A DNA stretch of 64,000 nucleotides, taken from the NCBI RefSeq assembly GCF_002532045.1, contig NZ_NWTG01000005.1, forward strand, positions 372,001-436,000. Direction: 5' to 3'. The notes under the pieces were generated by a model, which saw only the letters and a program-made list of their open reading frames with translations, was not told the origin of the DNA and made no database searches. The stretch is from Bradyrhizobium sp. C9 (lineage in GTDB: Bacteria > Pseudomonadota > Alphaproteobacteria > Rhizobiales > Xanthobacteraceae). Below are positions 50,280-59,406 of the stretch, piece by piece. The position numbers and the translations under genes are program-made. Every line of letters starts with the position of its first letter. Within the stretch, counting starts at the first letter, position 1.

Positions 50280-51443
50280 ATGAGGTTCAATCTGGCGATC
50301 TTGAGCGTACTGGCCGCAAGACCCGAGCAACGGATCCCGCTCGAAGAGGTCAGCCGCGAAGTCAAGCGCATGATCGCGGCGGGCGATGCAGCCACCAAGT
50401 TGAAGCGATCGTCAGAGCTTGGCGACGCCGACGTCTTCCAATCCGGATGGGCTTCGATCAACGAGGCCGGACTTCAGATCACGGACTCCGGCCTCGCGCT
50501 CTGGCGCGAGCTCGAAGCGTCCCGCGTCGAGCAGGAACGCAATGAGCAGGAGTTCGGCGAACAGGAAGTCAACGAGCAAGAACCCGTCGAGGAGGAGCTC
50601 GATGAGCGGCAAGCGGAGCACGTGGAGCCGCTCGCTGCCGACCCGCGCGATGCGGTCAGCGATGCTGCCGTCGAACGGCCCGACGCGATTAAGCGGCAAG
50701 TCCCTCGCGTGACGGAACAAGGCCTTGCCGATCGCACGGCCTTGGGCGCGAGCCGCGCAACGACAGCGCCTGCCCCGATCATCCCCGAGCCGGCATTTGG
50801 CTCCATTCACGAGACGGACCGAAACGCTTCCCGGCTCTCGCGCCTCGTGAAACGCCTCGGCGCCGGTATGCCGCGATTTGCCCGGGCGCGGCGGCGGCGC
50901 TCCGAGGACGACGTGCCGGATCGGAAAACGGTCAGTGGCGTCGGAATGACGGGGCTGGCCGTTGCATGCCTCAGCCTGATCTCGGTCGTTGCGTGCGTGG
51001 CGGCGGCAATTGCACTCGGCCAGATCTCGTCGTTGAAGTCGGACAACGCTGCGCTGCGGCGCGAGCTGGTCCCGTTGCGCGAACGTCTCGTGCGGCTCGA
51101 GCAGGACGCCGCAAAACGCGAGGCCGCGCAACAGGAGGCGCAGGACAGGCTCGAGGCGGACAAGAAGGCCTCCGATGCCGGCAGCGAGCAAACTGCGCTC
51201 AACCTCTCGCGAGACGAGATTCAGCTGATCAGGGAATACATCAAGGCGGCTCCTTCAGCGGCCGGCGGCGGGCCGCCGATCAACGTCGGCGATCCCGTCA
51301 CCGGCGGAATGATTCCGTTGCCGTCGCCGCTGACGGAGAAGGCGCCACGACTGGTCGGCGCGAGATTTGCGATCCGCAACGGCGCGATCATCATCAGCGC
51401 ACGAAGCAGCCGTCGCGTCGATGCCGTGCTGACGGCGAACTAG
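50280..51443 (+). CDS. Winged-helix, single-pass membrane, coiled-coil protein
   Basis: A 387-residue hypothetical protein. Residues about 1-85 look like a winged helix-turn-helix (LSVLAARPEQRIPLEEVSRE, then GLQITDSGLALWRELEASR). A Glu-rich repetitive stretch (about 85-130, EQEFGEQEVNEQEPVEEEL) and a disordered basic linker follow. A membrane helix (about 222-245, TGLAVACLSLISVVACVAAA) leads to a coiled coil (about 248-310) and a small C-terminal domain. The layout suggests a membrane-tethered cytoplasmic DNA-binding or scaffolding protein. The ATG at 50280 avoids 30 atypical residues upstream. Confidence 0.6.
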   Translation: MRFNLAILSVLAARPEQRIPLEEVSREVKRMIAAGDAATKLKRSSELGDADVFQSGWASINEAGLQITDSGLALWRELEASRVEQERNEQEFGEQEVNEQEPVEEELDERQAEHVEPLAADPRDAVSDAAVERPDAIKRQVPRVTEQGLADRTALGASRATTAPAPIIPEPAFGSIHETDRNASRLSRLVKRLGAGMPRFARARRRRSEDDVPDRKTVSGVGMTGLAVACLSLISVVACVAAAIALGQISSLKSDNAALRRELVPLRERLVRLEQDAAKREAAQQEAQDRLEADKKASDAGSEQTALNLSRDEIQLIREYIKAAPSAAGGGPPINVGDPVTGGMIPLPSPLTEKAPRLVGARFAIRNGAIIISARSSRRVDAVLTAN

Positions 51444-51506
51444 TGGCCTCCTCCCGGGTTTGCTTCCGCCTAAGCAGAACCTGTTCGTCGATCAGGTCCT
51501 TCTGTG

Positions 51507-54065
51507 CTATTGGCGCAACGCATCGATCCGCTGTTTCGCTTGCTTGACTCCGCCGGCCTCAGCCTTCGCGTAGAGAGCGCGCGCCTTCGTTGCATCGCCG
51601 CGCGTCCCATAAGTTCCCCATTGGGGCAGGATCAGTGGGTCGTAGGTTTCAGCGAGCATGAAGCTCGCCTGTGCACTGCCAGTCTCAGCGGCGCGCTCGA
51701 GCACGATCCGCGCCGAACCGATATCACCCTGCCCAAGCAACATGCTCGCGCGCGCCACCAATCTTGCCAGCTCCTGGGCATCTGGATTCGCCGGAGATTC
51801 TCGCTGCCCGCTGGCGATTGTCGCCGTTTCCGCCGCGACCGGCTCTGCCGCATCCGCCTCGACCTGCTTGGCCTGTGCAATCTGACCGGCGACAGGCGTG
51901 TCCTTCGTGCTCCGCGCGAGGGCGAGTTCCTGCTCCAGCCATCCGGTCCTCTCGCTCGCTTGCTGCAGGGATTTTTGCAGTTGCGCCGCTTCGCGCTCTC
52001 CCACCTGCTTCAGTTCGGCCGCTTCGGCCCGCACCTTCGCTACAAGCGCGGTCTGCGCCTCGACCTCGCGCCGCGTCGCCGCCAGGTCCTGCTCCAGCCG
52101 GCCGGCCTTTTCGCGCTCCTGTTGCACCGAGCTTTGCAGTTCCGCCGCGTCGTTCTGTCGTTCTTGCTTTACCGCAGTGACTTGGGCGTACGCCTTCGCC
52201 GCCAACGCGGCCTTCGCCTCGACTTCCCGCCGTGCCGCCGCAAGATCCTGTTCGAACCGCGCGGCTCTCGCGCGCTCCTCTTGCACGGACTTTTGCAGCT
52301 CCGCCGTTCCGCTCTCCCCTGCCTGCTTCAGTTCAGCGGCTTCGGAGCGCACCTTCACGACGACTGCGGCCTGCGTCTCGATCTCGCGCCGCGCTGCCGC
52401 GAGATCCTGCTCCAGCCGCGCCGCTCTCTCGCTCTCTTCTTGCGCGGTCTTTTGTAGCTTCTCCGTGCCCTTCTCTCCAGTCTGCTTCAGTTCGGCCGCT
52501 TCGGAGCGTACCTTCGCGACCAGTGCGGTCTGCGTCTCGACCTCGCGCTGCGTCGCCGCCAGGTCCTGCTCCAGCCGGCCGACCTTCGCGCGTTCTTCTT
52601 GCACCAGTTTTTGCAGATTCGCCGTGCCGCCCTCTCCTTCCTGCTTTACTGCGGTGGCTTGAGCGTACGCCTTCGCCGTCAATGCGGACTTCGCCTCGAC
52701 CTCGCGCCGCGCCGCCGCAAGATCCTGTTCCAGTCGCGTAGCTCGCTCCCGCTCCTCTTGCACGGCCTTTTGCAGTTCGGCCGTGCCACGCTCTTTCTGC
52801 CTGGCCTCGGTCGCCTCCGCGCGCGCCGTCGTCACCAATGCGGCCTGCGTCTCGGCCTCGCGCCGCGCCGCCGCAAGATCCTGTTCCAGTCGCGCAGCTC
52901 TCGCGCTCTCCTCTTGTACCGACTTTTGCAGATCCGCCGTGCCCCTCTCTCCTTCCTGCCTTACTGCGGTGGCTTGAGCATACGCCTTCGCCGCCAACGC
53001 GGACTTCGCCTCAACCTCGCGCCGCGCTGCCGCAAGATCCTGTTCCAGTCGCGCAGCTCGCTCGCGTTCCTCTTGCACGGACTTCTGCAGGTCCGTCGTG
53101 CCGCCCTCCTTCTGCTTCGCTTCGGCTGCCTCGGTGCGCGCCGTCGCTAGCAGTGCGGCCTGCGTCTCGGCCTCGCGCCGCGCCGCCGCCAGATCCCGCT
53201 CCAGTTGCGCGCGCTCCTCTTGCAGGCGTTTCTGCAGCTCCGCCGTGCCGCGTTCTCCCGCCTGCCTTGCTTCAGTCGCTTCGGTCCGGGCCTTCGTCGC
53301 CAGTGCGGTCTGCGTCCCGACCTCACGCCGCGCCGCCGCAAGGTCCTGCTCGAGCTGACCGGCCCGCTCGCGTTCCCGACGCAGCGATCTTTCTAGCTCC
53401 AAGCCATTGTCGGTCGCCGGCCTTGCGCCGTCTTTTGCCGTAGCCGCCGCCGGAGCCCGCGGATCGGCATCGCCGCGCATTCTCGCAACGTCCCGCTCCA
53501 TCCGTTCGGATTGTTCGCGCATCATCGATTTGCGCAGCTCGGCAGCACTGCGCTCCGCCACCGATCTGTCGACGCTCTCACCCTCCCGTTGCAGGGATTT
53601 GCGCAATTCCGCGATCTCGCTGTCGGCTGCCTGTCTGGCTCGAGCCGACTCCTGGCCCGCCTCCTTCAGCCGCACCTGCAGAGTCTCGAGATCGCGCCTG
53701 GCGACAGCGAGTTCGCGCGTCAGCGTCTCCGCCCTCTGGTGCTCCTGCTCGACGGCCGACCGCGATCCGTTTGGCGCGCTGCTCGTTGCTTGCGCCAGTC
53801 GTACCGATCTGTCGCTGCCTGGGCGCATCTGCACCTGGAGGGTTTCGCCCGATGCTTGTGATAACCATGCCGACGCGAGCAACGCCGCGATCACGCACAC
53901 GGGCGCGGCTCGCTTCGATCCGGATGGGTGCGGCGATGGACAAGCAAACTGGCCATTGTTCAAGCCGCCGGCGATGCCGCAGCCGCCCGCTTCATCGAGG
54001 AGGACGCCGGTTGTTAAATTCTCCGACCCGTCCACAATCACCCGCCGCATGGTGATTTGGCCCAT
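51507..54065 (-). CDS. Large repetitive coiled-coil protein with Sel1/TPR-like C-terminus
   Basis: An 852-residue protein; the ATG at 54065 has GAGGAGG upstream. A hydrophobic segment near 52-72 (VCVIAALLASAWLSQA) may export or anchor it. Residues 238-709 are nine 50-53-residue coiled-coil repeats starting L(E/F)(Q/R)DLAAARRE. The last 90 residues (ARLVARASMLLGQGDIGSAR, AETGSAQASFMLAETYDP, KARALYAKAEAGGVKQAKQR) resemble Sel1/TPR repeats. Homologues in Bradyrhizobium are annotated only as tetratricopeptide or hypothetical proteins, as far as I recall. A structural or peptidoglycan-related scaffold role is a guess. It converges on the winged-helix gene with 63 bp between stops. Confidence 0.7.
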   Translation of the reverse strand: MGQITMRRVIVDGSENLTTGVLLDEAGGCGIAGGLNNGQFACPSPHPSGSKRAAPVCVIAALLASAWLSQASGETLQVQMRPGSDRSVRLAQATSSAPNGSRSAVEQEHQRAETLTRELAVARRDLETLQVRLKEAGQESARARQAADSEIAELRKSLQREGESVDRSVAERSAAELRKSMMREQSERMERDVARMRGDADPRAPAAATAKDGARPATDNGLELERSLRRERERAGQLEQDLAAARREVGTQTALATKARTEATEARQAGERGTAELQKRLQEERAQLERDLAAARREAETQAALLATARTEAAEAKQKEGGTTDLQKSVQEERERAARLEQDLAAARREVEAKSALAAKAYAQATAVRQEGERGTADLQKSVQEESARAARLEQDLAAARREAETQAALVTTARAEATEARQKERGTAELQKAVQEERERATRLEQDLAAARREVEAKSALTAKAYAQATAVKQEGEGGTANLQKLVQEERAKVGRLEQDLAATQREVETQTALVAKVRSEAAELKQTGEKGTEKLQKTAQEESERAARLEQDLAAARREIETQAAVVVKVRSEAAELKQAGESGTAELQKSVQEERARAARFEQDLAAARREVEAKAALAAKAYAQVTAVKQERQNDAAELQSSVQQEREKAGRLEQDLAATRREVEAQTALVAKVRAEAAELKQVGEREAAQLQKSLQQASERTGWLEQELALARSTKDTPVAGQIAQAKQVEADAAEPVAAETATIASGQRESPANPDAQELARLVARASMLLGQGDIGSARIVLERAAETGSAQASFMLAETYDPLILPQWGTYGTRGDATKARALYAKAEAGGVKQAKQRIDALRQ
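51939..53354. repeat. Nine tandem coding repeats of about 157 bp
   Basis: Units of 150-159 bp encode the coiled-coil repeats. Three sub-types can be told apart by their second quarter: A (EAETQAALxxTAR), B (EVEAKSALxAKAYAQ) and C (ExxTQTALVAKVRSEAAELKQ). Read along the protein after a divergent first unit, the order is A-B-A-B-C-C-B-C. Alternation of A and B indicates that a two-unit block was itself duplicated. Confidence 0.8.
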
Positions 54066-54458
54066 CCTCGGCCTCCTCTGATGGGGCACGATAGCGCACG
54101 CGAGCTCGAATGCCATTCCCTCGCAAGGGGCCCCTTCGCCTACCTCTTTCGGGTTAGGTGCGCGCAGTGGAACGCGGCTTGATTTAAGTATCCTGGCCAA
54201 TGACGGCGGCGTGACGAAGGACGCGGACCGCCTTGACGGCGACGCCCACATTGCGCCGCCACATGATCAGCACCCAGACCGCGCTGGCTGACGCGACCGC
54301 GCCCAACGCACCTCGATCCAGGCTCACGGTCGGGTGGACCGATGACTATGCTGATATTCTCGGCGCCGTTCTCGATGCGAAGCTCGGGTGCTGATCAGCC
54401 GTCTGCGCTCGCCACCTGGAGGCATCAGAATCAAAATGCCGGTCGCGAAGGGCTGTCC
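54066..54458. other. Intergenic region with at most one tiny reading frame
   Basis: About 390 bp between the coiled-coil gene and the TPR lipoprotein gene. The only frame with protein-like composition is 54184-54327 on the minus strand, GTG start, 47 codons, with one hydrophobic helix (AVASASAVWVLIMW) followed by a basic segment. It has no ribosome site, so I do not call it a gene. The promoter of the coiled-coil gene must lie near its start. Confidence 0.4.
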
Positions 54459-55025
54459 TTAAGGCTGATTGTTCGGCGGCCGCTCGATGAATTTCCGGCT
54501 GCCGTTGAGCAGTTCGAGATTGTTGGCGATGACCGGGTTGCCTGGATCGAGCGAATACGCCTTCTCGAACTTGCGCCGCGCGCCGCTCAGATTGCCGCGG
54601 AGCATCAGGGAATAGCCCTGATCGTTCAGGATCTGGACGGTCTCGCCGCCGATCCGGATCGCCTGGGCATAGGCCTGATCGGCAAGATCGAAACGGCGCA
54701 GCTTGTCATAGCTCGCCGCGAGCCCGACCCAGGCCGTCACGTCCTTGGGCGCCTTCTCGACCGCATCCTTGAAATAGCGCTGGGAGATTCCGTAGTTGCC
54801 GCGGTTGTATTGCTCCAGGCCCATCCGCACCGGCTCATCGGAGGGATAGTATTTGACGTCGGTCGGCTCCTGCACCGGATCGCCGCCAGGCGGATCCACC
54901 GGCGCCACGATCGCAGCTTCCCGCGTGGTGTAGTCACAGCCGGCAAGGCCGGTCGCCAAGCAGCAACAGATCAACGCTGGCGCGAGACGATGCAATCCTC
55001 GCCCCGTTCCCCAATTCCAGCGCAT
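54459..55025 (-). CDS. tadD: TadD-like tetratricopeptide lipoprotein
   Basis: A 188-residue protein with a lipoprotein signal (ALICCCLATGLAGC, lipobox LAGC) and TPR helices: GLEQYNRGNYGISQRYFKDA, AWVGLAASYDKLRRFDLADQ, LNDQGYSLMLRGNLSGARRK and FEKAYSLDPGNPVIANNLEL. Such TPR lipoproteins are TadD/pilotins of Flp-pilus systems, helping the secretin assemble in the outer membrane. I use the ATG at 55025, which leaves a normal signal peptide; ATGs at 55046 and 55049 are alternatives. It is the last gene of the tad block. Confidence 0.8.
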   Translation of the reverse strand: MRWNWGTGRGLHRLAPALICCCLATGLAGCDYTTREAAIVAPVDPPGGDPVQEPTDVKYYPSDEPVRMGLEQYNRGNYGISQRYFKDAVEKAPKDVTAWVGLAASYDKLRRFDLADQAYAQAIRIGGETVQILNDQGYSLMLRGNLSGARRKFEKAYSLDPGNPVIANNLELLNGSRKFIERPPNNQP

Positions 55026-55145
55026 CTCTTGCACCCCTAGAAACATCATCGTGAAACTACCTACAAACCGGCAACTGCCAAGTTCCCCGCCGGAAGTTAA
55101 CGTCATATCGTCGATCCGAATGCCCTCTGCTTCAGCATCTCAGGA

Positions 55146-55535
55146 TTATTTCTTTTCGTTATTAGTCTGGTTGATGCTCTGATTGATGGTCTGGTCCGTC
55201 GTAATAATCTGCTGTGTGGTGGTAGGAGGCGGTTGGCCCATCGCCTTCGTCGGATCGCCCATATCGGGAAGCTGATCGACCGGCCGTCTGCTTGTGCTAT
55301 AGCGCTGCACCGTCCCGGTCGCGCGCCGCGCGTCGTACGCGATCCTGCGATCACCGACATAGGCCGGCCATGGGTGGATCGTGTGGGTGACGGCGTTGAC
55401 TTCCTTGGCGTTGCCGGCACTCATCGTGATGGTGTCGGAGCGCTGGACGTAGCGGTCCATCTCGTCATGCCCGTACACGCCGTAGCAGCCGCCGAGCAGC
55501 AAGGGTGCGAGCAGAGCCAGATATCGGACAGTCAT
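55146..55535 (-). CDS. Small lipoprotein of the tad locus
   Basis: A 129-residue protein with a short lipoprotein signal (LLAPLLLGGC, Cys17). The mature part has SAGNAKEVNAVTHTIHPWP, a stretch common in pilus-assembly proteins located next to CpaC, and ends in a Thr/Gln/Asn-rich tail. It is 12 bp downstream of the cpaC stop and probably assists the secretin (CpaD-like position, though CpaD homology is not clear). Confidence 0.7.
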   Translation of the reverse strand: MTVRYLALLAPLLLGGCYGVYGHDEMDRYVQRSDTITMSAGNAKEVNAVTHTIHPWPAYVGDRRIAYDARRATGTVQRYSTSRRPVDQLPDMGDPTKAMGQPPPTTTQQIITTDQTINQSINQTNNEKK

Positions 55536-55547
55536 CTCTCGCCTCCT

Positions 55548-57206
55548 CTAGTTCAGGGTTTTGACGACCGGCTGGTCTGCGGCGGCAGCAGGTCGCTGAA
55601 CAGGCGCAACCGCGTTGGGCGCGATGATGTGGCCATACGGTCCCTTCACCTCGCCGCCGGAATTGACATAGTCGTCATAACGCTTGCGAACTTCCATCTG
55701 GCCATTGAGGAAGAAATCGACGTCGTTGGCCGGCAGGCGGGAGTCGAGCGGCGATGCCAGCTGCTGCCCGGGCGCCGCCGGCGCAACCAAGCGCGGCGTG
55801 ACGATAATGACCAGGTCGGTTTCCTCCTGCTGGTACGACTTGCTGCCGAACAAGCTTCCGAGCACGGGCACTGAGCCGATCCAAGGCAGTTGCGAGACGT
55901 CCTGCCGGTTGCGGGTCTGGAGCAAGCCGGCGATAGCAAAGCTCTGGCCGTCGCGCAGCTCGACCGTGGTGCGCGCGTCGCGACGGGTCAGAGACGGAAC
56001 CGTTGTTCCCTGAATCGTCACCGCATTGGAGAAATCAAGTTCGCTGACCGAAGGCTCGACCCGAAGGTTGATCACGCCACGCGACAGCACGGTGGGCACG
56101 AAGGCCAGTTCGACGCCGAACTTCTTGTAGTCGATCGACACCGTCGGGAAGCCGCTCGACGATTGGGTCGGGATCGGCACCGGGAATTCGCCGCCGGCCA
56201 GGAAGCGCGCCGCATCACCGGAAAGCGTGGTCAAATTCGGCTCCGCCAGCCGGCGCGCCAGTCCCTTGGTTTCCAATGCCGTGATCAGAAGGTCCACCGA
56301 CGCGCCGTTGCTGGTTCGCAAGATGCTGGTCAGTAGGCTGCCGAACGGAGCCGGGGATACGCCGCCGGCAGAGCCGACAAGCGTCCCCAGCGTTCCAAGC
56401 ACGGGAAGGCTCCCTGTGGGATTAGCACCGACAGCAGTCCCACCGGCACCGAAGGTGCCGGGATTGGTGTTGATACCGCCAATGGGAGTTCGGCCAGCGG
56501 CTGCGACGCCGCCCAGCCCCGAATTGGCAATATTGGTGCCGTTGGCGTTGGCCGCCATGAGGTTCACGCCGAGGTCACGCCCCGCCTGGCGGTTGACCTC
56601 GAGGAAGCGCACCTCGAGCATCACCTGCTGCGGCGCCGCAACGCTCATCGCATTAACGACGGTGCTGCCCTTGGGAATACTGCCTGTGGCGATCGCCATC
56701 GCCCGCTCGGCGGCGACCGCATCGGCGGCCATGCCGCTCAGCACCACCTGGCCTTCGGACGCGGACACGCGAATGCCGCGCGTGCCGGTGCCGGCCTGGA
56801 TATTCTGCTGCAGATTGCCGATATCCAGCGTCACTTCGACATCGAGAATGCCGATCTGCTTCATCGAGCTGTCGAACAGGATGACGTTGGTGGTGCCGGT
56901 CTGCTTGCCCTGGACGTAGATCAGATGGTCGCTCAGCGACTTGACGTCGGCGATATCAGGCGAGCCGGCAACGATCGACGAGAACGCAGTATCGACCCTG
57001 AAGGTGCGCGACTTGTTGATCGTCACCCGGACGCGCTGGACGTCGCTCATCTCGCTGACGAAGACGCCGCCGGACTGCGGAGCCCGCCTGTCCGCGGCCG
57101 CTGCAGGATCGCAGGAATGAAACAGGGCGGCCACAACGCCAAGCGTCAGCGCGCTCAAGGCGACGAGCCTACGTCCCGCATCATTCGAAACGCGACTTCC
57201 CATCAT
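55548..57206 (-). CDS. cpaC: CpaC/RcpA-type secretin of the Flp pilus
   Basis: A 552-residue outer-membrane secretin. A signal sequence (LVALSALTLGVVAALFHSC) is followed by the CpaC N-terminal domain (RTFRVDTAFSSIVAGSPDIA, then GTTNVILFDSSMKQIGILDV), a BON-like segment and the secretin domain from about 260 (ALETKGLARRLAEPNLTTLS, GGEFPVPIPTQ, then VELRDGQSFAIAGLLQ and WIGSVPVLGSLFGSKSYQQE with TDLVIIVTPRLV). A Gly/Asn-rich insertion lies at about 215-275. It forms the pore through which the pilus leaves the cell. Confidence 0.92.
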   Translation of the reverse strand: MMGSRVSNDAGRRLVALSALTLGVVAALFHSCDPAAAADRRAPQSGGVFVSEMSDVQRVRVTINKSRTFRVDTAFSSIVAGSPDIADVKSLSDHLIYVQGKQTGTTNVILFDSSMKQIGILDVEVTLDIGNLQQNIQAGTGTRGIRVSASEGQVVLSGMAADAVAAERAMAIATGSIPKGSTVVNAMSVAAPQQVMLEVRFLEVNRQAGRDLGVNLMAANANGTNIANSGLGGVAAAGRTPIGGINTNPGTFGAGGTAVGANPTGSLPVLGTLGTLVGSAGGVSPAPFGSLLTSILRTSNGASVDLLITALETKGLARRLAEPNLTTLSGDAARFLAGGEFPVPIPTQSSSGFPTVSIDYKKFGVELAFVPTVLSRGVINLRVEPSVSELDFSNAVTIQGTTVPSLTRRDARTTVELRDGQSFAIAGLLQTRNRQDVSQLPWIGSVPVLGSLFGSKSYQQEETDLVIIVTPRLVAPAAPGQQLASPLDSRLPANDVDFFLNGQMEVRKRYDDYVNSGGEVKGPYGHIIAPNAVAPVQRPAAAADQPVVKTLN

Positions 57207-57620
57207 GCCAATCCCCCTCGCCGCGTCTCCACGACGATTCCCGTAAATCTACGGCCTCGACGTCCCGATCACTCCCGCTCGCGCACCCACGCCGTAGAGC
57301 TTACAGTCTGTCCGACTACAAATAGTTACTTGCGAATTCCCATTCCCCGGCGCGCTGAGTCGAAGCAAAAACGCAACCCGCTCCAGACGCCAGGCCGCAA
57401 ATGGCGGCTTGAAGATCATCCCCCGCTACGCGCCTCGATTGCAAGGAAAGAGCCCCGCCGAGCCGCAGCAACCCTTGAGAAAACTCCCCGATGTTGCCAG
57501 TGCGCACCACTTCCGTAGGCCGCTTGGGCTAACCGCCGGCCTATCCAATGGGGAAACGCCGATCGGGCGGCTGCCTGCCCCGAACGAGCACCGGGATCGG
57601 GCCCCACGATTCGAGGCTCC
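57207..57620. other. Intergenic region upstream of cpaC
   Basis: About 410 bp between the tadE-like stop and the cpaC start. It contains CCGTA-AATC-TACGG (a 5-bp dyad near 57240) and an AT-richer patch near 57310-57350, a likely promoter area for the cpaC-lipoprotein-tadD group. I see no coding frame with a ribosome site. Confidence 0.45.
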
Positions 57621-58043
57621 TCAGAACGGAATCGTGGTGGTCGCGCTCGGCGCGTTGAACGTTGCGGTGCTCCAGATCGGCATAAGCATCTTGAAGCCCG
57701 ACAATTGTGCCGTCACCGTCAGCGCGGAGGTCCCCGCCGTCGTGGTCACCGTCGGCGTGAGACCGAGGCTGGTGTTATAGAGGAAGGGAGCGATCGCTTG
57801 CTTCTGCGCGGCCGACAGATAGTCGGTAGTACAAGCGGATGGTGATGTGCCAGCGATGACAGCAGGCGTGTAGCACTGGATGATGTTCGCCCGGGCGCCG
57901 GCATCGGCAAGCGCGCGCAACGACTGCATCGTGATCGCATACCGTCCGAAATCAAAAATGGCGAAGATCAGAGTGAACAGGGGGACGGCAACGAGGCAAA
58001 ACTCGATGGCCGCGACTCCCCGCTGGTCGAGCTTCCTCATCAC
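57621..58043 (-). CDS. tadE: TadE-like minor pseudopilin
   Basis: A 140-residue protein beginning MMRKLDQRGVAAIEFCLVAV followed by PLFTLIFAIFDFGR, the TadE signature: a short basic N-terminus, then RGVAAIEF with Glu at +5 of the processed hydrophobic helix. The periplasmic part contains two Cys. TadE-type proteins are minor pilin-like components needed for Flp pilus assembly. Its ATG overlaps the stop of the tadG-like gene by four bases. Confidence 0.87.
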   Translation of the reverse strand: MMRKLDQRGVAAIEFCLVAVPLFTLIFAIFDFGRYAITMQSLRALADAGARANIIQCYTPAVIAGTSPSACTTDYLSAAQKQAIAPFLYNTSLGLTPTVTTTAGTSALTVTAQLSGFKMLMPIWSTATFNAPSATTTIPF

Positions 58044-59398
58044 TGCACCAAGCGCACGGTTTGAGCATTGGGCTCCGCTCCCGAGCCGGGATTGGTCGTC
58101 GAGTTAGGGCATAGAGAGTTGTCCAGCTTCGTGTTGCCCTGAAAGTTCACCGCCGCGGCAATGACCTCGTAGCAACCTGTTGCCGGGGCAGATGAGCTGC
58201 TGTTACCGGAATAGTTGAGGGTAGCGTTGGGTGCATAGACGATGCCGTTGAAGTAGCTGGTCGAGTTGCCGCTGATATTCACGGACTGGTTGCCCCGCGT
58301 CGTCTCGCCATCATAGATGACGAGCTTGGCCATCTTGGCCAATACCGTCGATGAAAGAGGGCCCGAAGGCGCGCCCATTCCCGTAAGCTGTATCGTCGGG
58401 CTTCCGGTGATGGTAAGCGTTGCTCCTGCGAAAAATACCAGGGTAGCCGTACCCTTAATGGTCGGGCTCCCGTTGATTGTGACGTTCCCCGTAAAATAAT
58501 ACGTCCCACTCAATGCGGGCGGGTAAGTCAACGACACATTGTTGTTGCTATTATAGCACGAACACGTCTCATACGGTTGGGCTGTCGTGGTGCCATTCTT
58601 GTTCGCAAAAGCCGATGTCTTCAGCGCGGTGAGCGCCGTGCTCACCGTGCTCAAAGGATCGGGAATCGGCTGCTGATAGGTTTTCACGCCGGTGCATTGG
58701 CTTCCGCCGGTCTGGGAGCAGCCACCGACCGTGTAGCTCGGCGCATTTACCGAGATGCCAGAATTGCCGACGAAGCCGATCGCGTTTGACGCTGAGCTGT
58801 TCGACGAAATGCCGCAGGTCGGCGACGACACGGTAGCGCTGCCCTGAAAGGTGACCGAGCCCGTCACGGCCAACACGCATGGAGGTTGCGCTAAGCTATT
58901 GTCAACCTGGGCGACCGCCGTCGCGCCCACATTGATCGTCGACATACCAAGCATCCTGGCCAGATATGCCGGCTGCTGCTGGGTAATCGTGGCCTGCACG
59001 AAGCAGTTGGCACCGCCATTGCAACTGGTGCCATTCCAGGCCGTGAGCTGGGCGATCGTGACGCTCTGTGAAATCCCGCTTGGCAGCGTCGAGCATTTGG
59101 AGCCGGGATAGGACGTGTCGCCCGAATTGCAGAACGCGTTCTGAGCTGCAACCTGCTTGCCGCGATAGTCGTATGCCTGCGTGCTATTGCAGCTTGTGCC
59201 AGCCTGCCCCGAAATGTCGCATGCCAACCGCAAGGCGCCCGAATAGGCGGCCGCATCTGCCGCCCCCTGGGCGCGCTGCTGGGTGACGTACCAGGTCCCG
59301 GCCTCTCCGCCGAGCGCCATCACGCCGATCAACGGCACCAACGCAACCGCGGTTGCGAACGCGGCCGAGCCTCGACGGCAATGGAGTATGTTACGCAT
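58040..59398 (-). CDS. TadG-like pilus assembly protein
   Basis: A 452-residue protein. The N-terminus (CRRGSAAFATAVALVPLIGV, then GGEAGTWYVTQQRAQGAADA and AAYSGALRLA) is the TadG/Flp-associated membrane segment. The long periplasmic part is rich in Ser, Thr, Asn and Gly with many Cys, and its last third (INGSPTIKGTATLVFFAGAT, ISGNSTSYFNGIVYAPNATL) looks like short beta-solenoid repeats instead of the von Willebrand domain of classical TadG. I use the ATG at 59398; the longer frame overlaps the upstream gene. It overlaps tadE by four bases. Confidence 0.78.
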   Translation of the reverse strand: MRNILHCRRGSAAFATAVALVPLIGVMALGGEAGTWYVTQQRAQGAADAAAYSGALRLACDISGQAGTSCNSTQAYDYRGKQVAAQNAFCNSGDTSYPGSKCSTLPSGISQSVTIAQLTAWNGTSCNGGANCFVQATITQQQPAYLARMLGMSTINVGATAVAQVDNSLAQPPCVLAVTGSVTFQGSATVSSPTCGISSNSSASNAIGFVGNSGISVNAPSYTVGGCSQTGGSQCTGVKTYQQPIPDPLSTVSTALTALKTSAFANKNGTTTAQPYETCSCYNSNNNVSLTYPPALSGTYYFTGNVTINGSPTIKGTATLVFFAGATLTITGSPTIQLTGMGAPSGPLSSTVLAKMAKLVIYDGETTRGNQSVNISGNSTSYFNGIVYAPNATLNYSGNSSSSAPATGCYEVIAAAVNFQGNTKLDNSLCPNSTTNPGSGAEPNAQTVRLVQ

Positions 59399-59406
59399 GA
59401 AACACC

